A program made the translations under genes and the position numbers. From a virus, in IMG/VR virus record IMGVR_UViG_3300049460_000123, positions 29,509 through 93,508 of that record: a DNA stretch of 64,000 nucleotides; one strand, 5' to 3'. Below, one piece after another: positions 1 through 7,361 of this stretch (position 1 is its first letter; each line of letters opens with the position of its first letter). Below the pieces are notes generated by a model that saw nothing but the letters and a program-made list of their open reading frames with translations, did no database searches and had not been told where the DNA came from.

Positions 1-108
1 AAGCAGCGGTTTATTCGACACCGCACCGACGCCGCCGTCTACCGGATCGATAATCTCGAGCTGGTAAATCCCCGCGTCATATACTGGCAGTTCAGGTTGA
101 TTCGCCAT
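1..108 (-). CDS. Tail protein, N-terminal fragment (runs off left edge)
   Basis: Only the first 36 residues are present; the frame is open to the window edge. It begins MANQPELPVYDAGIYQLE. AAGGA lies 7 nt before the ATG, and the gene follows the preceding minus-strand gene by 10 nt, so it belongs to the same tail operon. Position after the baseplate and fibre-proximal genes suggests a tail fibre or other distal tail protein, but no family can be named from this fragment. Confidence 0.6.
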   Translation of the reverse strand, partial: MANQPELPVYDAGIYQLEIIDPVDGGVGAVSNKPLL

Positions 109-118
109 CCCTCAGTCC

Positions 119-571
119 TTAGAACGAAATCGTCCACGTACCCGAGAACGTCAGGTCCGTGTCTTTGTTGAGCGGCGCCGTCCGCGTTTTCCGCGCATAC
201 AGCGCGCCACTGGCAGTAAGCAGTCCGAATTCAGAAATAGCCTTTCCGTTCGCCTCGCCAGTGCCGAGCGAGAACGCATACTGGACTTGGTTCGTCTGCG
301 GATAGGAGTGGCCGTCTACAGCCTTGATATACGCGCTGGTGAGCACCGAGTTGCTGAACACAGGTGCAACCGCGCTCGTGCCGAACCCGATCTGCGTAAC
401 GCTCTGCCCCGTCACGTCGCCGCCGAGCAGCCTGGCGTGCGCCTGTTGCGAGCCGATTACGACCAGGTTCTTTTCTTCGAATACTTCGATGAGCTTGCCG
501 GCGCGGCGAACTTCCAGGTAGAAGTCGCCGCGCGGCTTACGCTCAAAATCATCCCGTAGGGAAAGGTTCAT
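119..571 (-). CDS. Tail fibre-associated structural protein
   Basis: 150 aa. The frame opens upstream, but GGAGG sits 5 nt before the ATG at 571, which therefore is the likely start. The C-terminal half (ISEFGLL...ARKTR...F-TISF) resembles small tail or fibre-base proteins of Mu-like and P2-like phages: beta-rich, no signal peptide or membrane segment. It lies last but one in the baseplate operon and has its own GTCGTGAC element (603-610) and a hairpin (578-596) ahead of it, so it may start a separate transcript with the fibre gene. Specific role is inferred from position. Confidence 0.6.
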   Translation of the reverse strand: MNLSLRDDFERKPRGDFYLEVRRAGKLIEVFEEKNLVVIGSQQAHARLLGGDVTGQSVTQIGFGTSAVAPVFSNSVLTSAYIKAVDGHSYPQTNQVQYAFSLGTGEANGKAISEFGLLTASGALYARKTRTAPLNKDTDLTFSGTWTISF

Positions 572-577
572 CCACGC

Positions 578-596
578 CTCCATTCTATTAATGGAG
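578..596 (-). promoter_or_regulatory. Hairpin overlapping the ribosome binding site
   Basis: CTCCATT-N5-AATGGAG is a perfect 7-bp inverted repeat. On the minus-strand transcript the 3' arm contains the GGAGG used by the gene starting at 571, so folding would hide the ribosome binding site. An in-frame ATG at 583 also lies in the stem. Confidence 0.5.
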
Positions 597-602
597 TGTG
601 CT

Positions 603-610
603 GTCACGAC
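603..610 (-). promoter_or_regulatory. GTCGTGAC late-start motif
   Basis: Exact copy of the recurring 8-mer, oriented with the minus-strand gene that starts at 571; 31 nt separate it from that ATG. Confidence 0.55.
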
Positions 611-614
611 CGAA

Positions 615-1718
615 TTACAAGGACTCCACGACAGTAGTTCCGCCCACTCTGAATATCGAACCGTCGTACCGTCGAACTCCGTTGTAGCGGTAGTCGTAGA
701 CGATCGTGATCGACTCGTCATCCGAGGGAGCCGTCAGCGTATCGGCGAAAGGCGCGAGCGCCGCCGCGCCGGCGAGCGCGTCCGTCGGCGCCGTGAGCGT
801 GTCAGCGAATGCCATGCTGGCTTGCAGCAGCGTGAATGCATCCGTCGGCGGCGTCAGCGCGTCGGTCAGCGCCGAGCCCGTCAGCGACAGAGAGCGCATC
901 TGAGTGCCCGCGTCGCGCAGCTTGTTGACCAGATCCTTCACGATCTGCGTGAACGCCGCGACGTCACCGCCGTTGATCAGGTCATAGGCATATGTGACGT
1001 CAAACAGACCGTACAGAGGCTTGGCCGAGGCGCTATATGTGTGCGAGCCGTCGCGCGTGATAACGCCGTTGTAAAGCGGAAACGTCGGCCCGTACAGAGT
1101 CACGTCTGTCACGGTCGAGACCTGGCCGGTATATGCCTGGATCGCCAGCTCGATCGCGACGTTGTTTCCGCGTGGCCGCAGCACTTCGGCGATGATGCGC
1201 GGCCCGTAGCTCGCATCCAGCTCGCCCGGCAAGCGCGGCACGCCATAGTAGGAGCCCAGCAAGTCGAGCCACTCGTTGGACGCCGTAGTCGTGCTCATCT
1301 GCTTGAGCATCTCGCCGATCTGCGTTTGCGCCTGCTCGAGCTCGTTCGACTGCGAATCCATGTACGACCACAGCACGTTCGTGTAGCCGTACAGGTGATC
1401 GCCGTTCGACGTGTTGATGTCGTTCGAACCGTCCATCAGGACGAGCGCCTTCAGCGTCGACAATTGCGACGTGTCCGCATACACGACTGAATAGCCGTCC
1501 TGCATCGACAGGAACACGACGAGTTGACCGACCGTGTATTGCGAGAGATCGATCGTCAGGTTTTGGCCCGACCCGCCCGTGACCGTCGTACTCAGGAACC
1601 CGTCCGCGATCGCCCATGTCATGCCGCCGTCGTACTTCAGGCGAATGGCGAGGAACTCATGCGGATCCTTGTCGAATACCTTGTGCAGGTATCCGAGCAG
1701 CTTTTTAGTGAATTTCAT
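615..1718 (-). CDS. Baseplate/tail protein (gpI or Mu gp48-like)
   Basis: 367 aa. Residues about 120-210 (helical stretch with WLDLLGSYYGVPRLPGE followed by PRIIAEVLRPRGNN) match the pattern of P2 gpI / Mu gp48-like proteins that join the baseplate wedge to the tail fibre. The C-terminal third has degenerate repeats of the type ADTLTAPTDA. ATGA overlap with the baseplate J gene indicates coupled translation. Family assignment rests on motif resemblance and on its place between gpJ and the fibre genes. Confidence 0.6.
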   Translation of the reverse strand: MKFTKKLLGYLHKVFDKDPHEFLAIRLKYDGGMTWAIADGFLSTTVTGGSGQNLTIDLSQYTVGQLVVFLSMQDGYSVVYADTSQLSTLKALVLMDGSNDINTSNGDHLYGYTNVLWSYMDSQSNELEQAQTQIGEMLKQMSTTTASNEWLDLLGSYYGVPRLPGELDASYGPRIIAEVLRPRGNNVAIELAIQAYTGQVSTVTDVTLYGPTFPLYNGVITRDGSHTYSASAKPLYGLFDVTYAYDLINGGDVAAFTQIVKDLVNKLRDAGTQMRSLSLTGSALTDALTPPTDAFTLLQASMAFADTLTAPTDALAGAAALAPFADTLTAPSDDESITIVYDYRYNGVRRYDGSIFRVGGTTVVESL

Positions 1719-3160
1719 CAGGCGATCGCCACCGTGCCGGGCATCAGTTTTTGAGTTTTCGACGTCGTCACGTCCGCGAGGCGCGCGGTCGACACCGCCG
1801 GCGGCACTTCGCCAGCGACAAGTCCAGACACCGGCTCGACATATCCGCTACCGATACCCAGCAGCGCGGAATTCTGCTTTTGCAGATTTGCCGGCGTCGT
1901 GCCGACATAGACATTCCATCCGGACACGCCCGCGAGCACCGGCGGAGACGCAACCGTGAGGACGTTGTTCGCCAGCACGGCGAGAGACTGCACCGAAGAC
2001 GGCAGCGTCTCGCCGGCGGCCGTGATGTACGTCGTCTGTACGTAATAGGTCTGTGCGGCAAGCGAGCCGCTCACGATCTGGCCGAGCACCGGCGCCACCG
2101 GCACCGATACGTCGGCAGGCACGAAATTGTCCACGCCCGTGATCGACTTGATAATTGCAATCAGATCCGCAACCTGGAACGGTTGACCGATACCAATGCC
2201 GACGATATAGGCCGCCGCCGCCGCATTCGCCGCAGTGTCGAGCGTAGCCAGGTCGAAGCCCGGTAGCGGCGTAATGGCGCCCGCGATGTTGAGCGGGATC
2301 TCCGTCGCGGCGAAAATGTCCACGTGCACGCCGGCCGCTTTCCATCCCGGCACCTTGTTGCCGTTTGCGTCGGTATAGCCATAGACGACTTTTTGCGCCT
2401 GCGTTACCAGTGCGCTCGAGGTGTTGCCTACACCGTTGTGGATGTAGCACTGCACCAGGCCGACCGGCTGAGTGTTGTCCGTCTCGTATGGTTCGACCAC
2501 CGAAGCCGATACGACTTTCTCCGTCACGTTGCCGAGCGCATCAACAATCTGCGTCGTCGTCAGTCCGTACTGGATCGCGAGCGGCGTGCCGCGCGGCAGG
2601 GACGCAATAAACGCATTGAACCGGATCTGACGTGCTGCGGGCGTCTCCGCGTCGAGACCATTGATAAACGGCGAAAGGTTTGCAGCCGATACAAAGCCAT
2701 TCGGCGCCGGCACGGGCGTGAAGGCAACGACCGATGCGAGATTACCCACCGAGCCCGCGACGTTGGCCGCGACAAGGACGTCCCCGAACGTGCTACCGGC
2801 CGGGATCGTCACGTCGGACTGCGACGTGTAGGAAACGGATCCACCAGGAAACGAAAACGTCGTCCCGGCCGCGATCACCTGCGGAGACGGACTGCTCGTG
2901 ATCACGACACGCACCAGGCCGCCCGCATCGTTTGCCGGCAGAGCGGCGAACTGGAACGAGTTGTAGGTCGCGACTTGCACCGCCTCGATCAGACCGTTGA
3001 GCATCTGCTGATAGAGCTCGTCGAGCTCCATCGCCGGCGCCTCGACGATTGTCCGCCCGATCGCACCCTCGTTGAAGTCCGTAATCGTCGACTGCGTCCC
3101 CTTCATCCAATTGATCATTGAGATGACGATCGACGCGAAGTCCTTGACCTGAAATGCCAT
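1718..3160 (-). CDS. Baseplate J-like protein (wedge)
   Basis: 480 aa, the usual size for the gpJ/Mu gp47 family. The N-terminus has the family pattern FNEGAIGRTIVEAPAMELDELY, then the G-T-F-S-F-P and IPAG-like beta region around residues 95-130, and the mixed alpha/beta centre with R-Q-I-R-F typical of gpJ. Residues 360-440 look like an added Ig-like domain (Y-Y-V-Q-T-T-Y-ITAAGET). It forms the wedge around the tail hub with the gp25-like protein encoded just upstream. Confidence 0.85.
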   Translation of the reverse strand: MAFQVKDFASIVISMINWMKGTQSTITDFNEGAIGRTIVEAPAMELDELYQQMLNGLIEAVQVATYNSFQFAALPANDAGGLVRVVITSSPSPQVIAAGTTFSFPGGSVSYTSQSDVTIPAGSTFGDVLVAANVAGSVGNLASVVAFTPVPAPNGFVSAANLSPFINGLDAETPAARQIRFNAFIASLPRGTPLAIQYGLTTTQIVDALGNVTEKVVSASVVEPYETDNTQPVGLVQCYIHNGVGNTSSALVTQAQKVVYGYTDANGNKVPGWKAAGVHVDIFAATEIPLNIAGAITPLPGFDLATLDTAANAAAAAYIVGIGIGQPFQVADLIAIIKSITGVDNFVPADVSVPVAPVLGQIVSGSLAAQTYYVQTTYITAAGETLPSSVQSLAVLANNVLTVASPPVLAGVSGWNVYVGTTPANLQKQNSALLGIGSGYVEPVSGLVAGEVPPAVSTARLADVTTSKTQKLMPGTVAIA

Positions 3161-3168
3161 TTTTATCC

Positions 3169-3786
3169 CTACGAACTTGCAACTACCTGGATTGATTGAC
3201 CGGCGACAGGAATCGCCTCGACGCTCACCTCGAGCACATCACCGTTCACAGTCGCGACCGCCTGCGAGACACTCGCGATGCGCGGATCCGCCAGCACAGC
3301 GCCCTTAGCGGTCGACGCGGCGAGCAGTCGCGATGCCGAGGTGCTAACCCGGCCGATCAGCGTCTTGAGGAGCGATCCATAGCGAGGGTGAAACATGAGA
3401 TCGCCCTGCTGAGTCTCGATGCGATTCTTCAGCGCTTGGCGCAGATTCGCGCGCCCCGTCACTGATGCGAAGTCGCCATTCGAATTCGCGGCGAGCAGTC
3501 CATTGGTGAGCGCGATGTCGGTCCCGAAAACCTGGCTTGGATCCGTCGTCGACGCGACCGCCGTCGGCGCCGGAATGAGGATCTGTGCGCCCGTGAGAAG
3601 CACGCCCGGCCCAGCCTGATTCGGATCATCCGTGAGGTACGGATAAACCAGGTTGTTCGGGTAAATGAGCAGCGTCCACTTCGACGCGTCGCCCATCGCG
3701 CGCGCCGCGACCTTTTGCAGTGTGTCGCCGCGCTGCGTCAGAACGAACGTGAATCCGTTCAGCGGGGTATCGAATGGCGTCGTCAT
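3169..3786 (-). CDS. LysM-gp25-like baseplate wedge protein
   Basis: 205 aa with two parts. Residues about 12-75 form a LysM-type module (RGDTLQKVAARAMGDASKW...PNNLVYPY). Residues about 85-190 match the GPW/gp25 family (FGTDIALTNG..., QGDLMFHPRYGSLL), a conserved wedge component that triggers sheath assembly. The gene overlaps its upstream neighbour by 4 nt. Fusion of LysM and gp25 in one chain is known in several myovirus tails. Confidence 0.8.
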   Translation of the reverse strand: MTTPFDTPLNGFTFVLTQRGDTLQKVAARAMGDASKWTLLIYPNNLVYPYLTDDPNQAGPGVLLTGAQILIPAPTAVASTTDPSQVFGTDIALTNGLLAANSNGDFASVTGRANLRQALKNRIETQQGDLMFHPRYGSLLKTLIGRVSTSASRLLAASTAKGAVLADPRIASVSQAVATVNGDVLEVSVEAIPVAGQSIQVVASS

Positions 3787-4943
3787 ACGTTCACCGTCAT
3801 GCCGTCATTGGCCGCCTTGACCATCGCCGCGAGCTGAGCGGGCGTGTATGGCGCAAGCACAGGATCCATATGCGCCAGTGCCGACAGGGACACCTGCGCG
3901 CCCGCCGTCAGCGCGACCGGACCCGGCGCCGCTGCGCTCATCGGTGCGATCGACTCGAATGCATTCTTGTTCGCGAAGGCAGAGATCGGCGAACCGCCCG
4001 CCGTGCTCGAGCAATTTGAGGAGCCGAACAGCGGCGTATAGTCCTGATACGTGTTCTGTCCAGTCAGCGCGTTTTTCAGCAGACAGCCGATGTTCGTGAA
4101 TGCGCTCGCGATCCCCATGATCTGACCCATGAGTTGGCCCGGCAGGTTCATCACCGCCGCGATCGTCTGGAAGACCTTCGTCGCGCACTGGACGAGCGTC
4201 GTCGCCACACTCATGAGCGCCTTGCCGATGCCAAGCACCGAATTCACCGCGCCCATGACCGCGTTACAGACCTTCGTCACAGCGCCGACGAACGCCTTTA
4301 CCGGCGCGAGAATGTTAGACGTGATCCACGACGAGATGCCGTTCATGAACGTCGTGATCGAGGTGATCGAGTCGATCAGCGATGTCAGGCCGAGCGCGCC
4401 GAGCACTTCGGATGCGATCGACGACGCCGGCGTGCTGTAGGCTCCGAGCTGGTCACTAATGACCGTCATCGGGATTTGATACTGAGCGAGCAGCGGCCGC
4501 GAGCGCGAGCGCCGCAGCACGAATTGCCCCGGAATAACCTGGCTCGTAAACTGGTCGAGCGCGTCGACGTACATGAGCTGGACGAAATCCGGATTGCCGC
4601 CGCTCTGATAGGCCGCCAGGCGCCGCGCGTGCCACTGGTCGAACACCGTCGACTTGAGATCGATAAGGCGCTGGATACCGTCCTTGGCCGACGAGTCGGA
4701 CCGCCATCCGGTATTGCCCGAGATGTTGATCGTCGCTATGCCCGCCCCGAACTCATCGCCCCAGGCGCCCCCGAGTGTTTGCTGAACCGTCGTGCGCGAT
4801 GGATCCGTGCGCGTCATCTCCTCCGGACGCACATACAGCTTCACCTCTGTCGGCGCATCGCTGGCGTTCAGATCGAACAAAAGGAAACTGATCGGCGTGT
4901 CGCCGGCCTTCTGGGACGAGGGAGGAGTAGCGGATAAGCTCAT
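3783..4943 (-). CDS. Baseplate/tail structural protein, family not identified
   Basis: 386 aa. Residues 1-145 are a soluble beta-rich domain (tail-hub-like phrases ...VKLYVRPEEM and INISGNTGWR). Residues about 170-300 are alanine/glycine-rich helices with hydrophobic faces but no clear transmembrane segment. It lies between the spike and the gp25 wedge genes, so a hub-proximal role (tube initiator or gp53/gp54-like cap) is likely. The ATG is 14 nt downstream of a GTCGTGAC element and has no good ribosome binding site. Confidence 0.55.
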   Translation of the reverse strand: MSLSATPPSSQKAGDTPISFLLFDLNASDAPTEVKLYVRPEEMTRTDPSRTTVQQTLGGAWGDEFGAGIATINISGNTGWRSDSSAKDGIQRLIDLKSTVFDQWHARRLAAYQSGGNPDFVQLMYVDALDQFTSQVIPGQFVLRRSRSRPLLAQYQIPMTVISDQLGAYSTPASSIASEVLGALGLTSLIDSITSITTFMNGISSWITSNILAPVKAFVGAVTKVCNAVMGAVNSVLGIGKALMSVATTLVQCATKVFQTIAAVMNLPGQLMGQIMGIASAFTNIGCLLKNALTGQNTYQDYTPLFGSSNCSSTAGGSPISAFANKNAFESIAPMSAAAPGPVALTAGAQVSLSALAHMDPVLAPYTPAQLAAMVKAANDGMTVNV

Positions 4944-4957
4944 TACACCATCGTAGT

Positions 4958-4965
4958 GTCACGAC
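4958..4965 (-). promoter_or_regulatory. GTCGTGAC late-start motif
   Basis: Exact 8-mer, 14 nt before the ATG at 4943. The leader ACTACGATGGTGTA lacks a convincing Shine-Dalgarno sequence. Confidence 0.6.
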
Positions 4966-4988
4966 GCTGAGCCTATTCGCTCTCCTTA

Positions 4989-5864
4989 TTACGCCTGCGC
5001 GTCCGTTGTCGGAGCGTTGGCACCCTGCGCGGTATGGTGATGCGACTTGACGCCAATGCCGTCGACCGTGACATCGCCGCCGAGCACGTTCACGCTACCC
5101 GTGAGCTGCATCGTCGCGCCGGATCCGCCCGAGCCATTCATACCGCCCTTGAACGTCAGCGCACCGTCGACCGTCATCGCGCCCGTGACGTGCGTCATCG
5201 GCGAATCGATCGTCACGCTAGGCGATTTGATCGTCGCCGCGCCCGTGACCGTCACGTTCGCCGCGCCCGTCGTGTTGACCGAGAGATTGCCGTTATGCGT
5301 GAGCGTCACATTGCCGGACGGATCGATATCGAACGTCGCCACCACCGCGCCGGCGTTCGCAACCTGCAGGTGAGCGTGCACGGCCGCGCCCGTGTTTTTC
5401 TTGATCGCCCACTGCTTATCGAAGTCGCGCCCCGTCAGATCCTCGTGTGCCGGCGAGGTGCCGACGCGGAAATACGTGCCACTCGGATGCGCGAACTCGA
5501 AATTCCCGGCGCCGTCCGTCGTCGTGTAGACATCGCTCGGAGTGCGGTTCACGACGCGATCGAGATCCGCGAAAAGCATCTGGCAGATCTGCGGAAAACG
5601 GAAGCCGATCACGACGCTCGAATTGCCGAACGTGAGCACGGCCGCCGTCACGTCACGGTCCGTTTGCTGCGTCAGATCCCACTTGTTTCCGCTCGCCGGC
5701 AGAGCCGGATTCGGCAATTGCGCCGACCCGGTATTCGTGCTCGCGTGCGGCGTAAGCACCTGCACACCGACCATCTGCTCACCGTTGTCGACCATTACGA
5801 GATCGACGCTATAGTCTTCCGGATGGACTGCCGCCACCCGCCCCCAACGGATGCTGTTACCCAT
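4989..5864 (-). CDS. Baseplate central spike (gpV/gp5-like)
   Basis: 291 aa from the ATG at 5864, which overlaps the hub gene by 8 nt; the frame extends further upstream but that part is inside the hub gene. N-terminal OB-like region (GRVAAVHPEDYSVDL), then a long region of short V/T/G repeats (residues about 190-265) typical of a spike beta-helix, then a tip with three consecutive histidines (about 275-277) followed by TAQGANAPT. In the P2 gpV family such histidines bind the iron ion of the membrane-piercing tip; metal binding here is inferred. Confidence 0.85.
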   Translation of the reverse strand: MGNSIRWGRVAAVHPEDYSVDLVMVDNGEQMVGVQVLTPHASTNTGSAQLPNPALPASGNKWDLTQQTDRDVTAAVLTFGNSSVVIGFRFPQICQMLFADLDRVVNRTPSDVYTTTDGAGNFEFAHPSGTYFRVGTSPAHEDLTGRDFDKQWAIKKNTGAAVHAHLQVANAGAVVATFDIDPSGNVTLTHNGNLSVNTTGAANVTVTGAATIKSPSVTIDSPMTHVTGAMTVDGALTFKGGMNGSGGSGATMQLTGSVNVLGGDVTVDGIGVKSHHHTAQGANAPTTDAQA

Positions 5865-7335
5865 TCGCAAGCCCCGACAATTCAGCGTTATAGGGACTCT
5901 GCACGCCGGCGCCCGCCGTGACACGCTTCACAAAGCCGTTTCCGCGCTCGAGCTTAAGCGTCTGGAAAAGACCTTGATACGGTACATAGTCAGTATCGAC
6001 ACTCACAACATAGAACGTCGACTCGAACGAACCGCGCACAATGCGCACGTACTTGCCGGGCCGAATCAGTTCGTTCGCGCGAATCCGCGCCATGCCGCTT
6101 TCGAACAGGACATTGTCCTTGTTCTGCGCGACCAGGATCGCACGCCGATCGTTGATCCAATTCGCCATGCTGGTGTCGCGCGTCCCCTGTTGATCCGCCG
6201 GCAAGCCGCTATTCATCGTTGTGACGTCGTCGCCGCCCATCTGCGTTTCGGACTCCATCATCCGCAGACCGTAGAACTGTTCGGCGGAATTGACGTAGTT
6301 GCCGAGATCGACCGTTTGCGCCGTCGCGCCCTGGATCGCGTACTGCTGGCGATAGATATCGCTCACGAGCTCGAATCGCGGCGCGCGCACCCAGTAATAG
6401 TTCGAAACGCCCGCGTCACTGCGCGAAACGCTCAGACTGATCACATCCTTGTCGAGCACATCGATCGTTTCGACGTCCGGCGCGTCTTCCTGAATCAGGC
6501 CGCCATTGATGTCCTTGAACGGCGTAGGCCGGTAGACGACATACTCGCCGTCCTCGCGCGACTCCGTATAGAGCTCGTTGAACGCGCCCACGTCACCAAA
6601 GTACGAGAGTAGGTAATAAATAGTGCCCTGCTGGTTTTGCGCACCGCCCACGTCCACGACGCCATGCACGACCGTGTTATCGATCTTGAACGCCGTCGGG
6701 TTCGATGTGTTCGCCGGCATCAGCGACGTCAGGAACGGATTGACGATTTTGTTCACCACTTCCGACAGGAACGTCGGAGCCGTCATCGACGTATCAAAGC
6801 CAACGCCGAAGCGCTCGAACAGCTTGAAACTCGAGAGGTAGTTTTCGCCGATCACGTAGCCTGGCAGATACTTGATCTGCATCATTTGCCAGATCTTGCC
6901 GAAGTCCTGCCCGGCGACCGTGATCGTGCGCTGCGGCTTGCCGTCTGGACTCATCGACTCCGTGCGCGAGATCTCCGACACGAACCCGCGCATCAGGATA
7001 GGAGGCTTCGGCAGCAGATCCGTCGCGCTGCGCTGATTGTGGCGCATACGGATCTCGATCATATCCATCGGCTCGATCAGTCCGTAAAGCGATTCGCGAG
7101 AGCCCTTTACAACGTATGGCTTGTCCGGCAGCGTGAGAGAAAATCCGCCGGCCGCCGACCGAACCGACTTCGTCACGCGCAGACTGCCCGACTCGCCGAT
7201 GAACGGCGTCAGGTCGATCGTCTGGTTCGTGTCGAGCACGCGCTGCGATACAGGCGTCTTACCATCGACCGTTTGCCGGCCGATGGTTTTGTATAGCGTC
7301 AGAGTGAGCGCCGGCGTGTAGATGGAGATGTTCAT
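5857..7335 (-). CDS. Baseplate hub protein (gpD/gp27-like)
   Basis: 492 aa. Successive beta-barrel signatures of phage hub proteins are visible: LTLPDKPYVV...GLIEPMDMIEIRM near residues 65-95, ...RGFVSEISRTESMSPDG..RTITVAGQDFGKI near 115-150, and a C-terminal ...ANELIRPGKYVRIVRGSFESTFYVVSVDTDY. It would form the trimer on which the spike sits; the spike gene follows directly. The ATG is 14 nt after a GTCGTGAC element and lacks a Shine-Dalgarno sequence. Confidence 0.75.
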   Translation of the reverse strand: MNISIYTPALTLTLYKTIGRQTVDGKTPVSQRVLDTNQTIDLTPFIGESGSLRVTKSVRSAAGGFSLTLPDKPYVVKGSRESLYGLIEPMDMIEIRMRHNQRSATDLLPKPPILMRGFVSEISRTESMSPDGKPQRTITVAGQDFGKIWQMMQIKYLPGYVIGENYLSSFKLFERFGVGFDTSMTAPTFLSEVVNKIVNPFLTSLMPANTSNPTAFKIDNTVVHGVVDVGGAQNQQGTIYYLLSYFGDVGAFNELYTESREDGEYVVYRPTPFKDINGGLIQEDAPDVETIDVLDKDVISLSVSRSDAGVSNYYWVRAPRFELVSDIYRQQYAIQGATAQTVDLGNYVNSAEQFYGLRMMESETQMGGDDVTTMNSGLPADQQGTRDTSMANWINDRRAILVAQNKDNVLFESGMARIRANELIRPGKYVRIVRGSFESTFYVVSVDTDYVPYQGLFQTLKLERGNGFVKRVTAGAGVQSPYNAELSGLANG

Positions 7336-7349
7336 GACGACAGAATGCC

Positions 7350-7357
7350 GTCACGAC
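7350..7357 (-). promoter_or_regulatory. GTCGTGAC late-start motif
   Basis: Exact 8-mer, 14 nt before the ATG at 7335; leader GGCATTCTGTCGTC has no Shine-Dalgarno sequence. Confidence 0.6.
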
Positions 7358-7361
7358 ATAC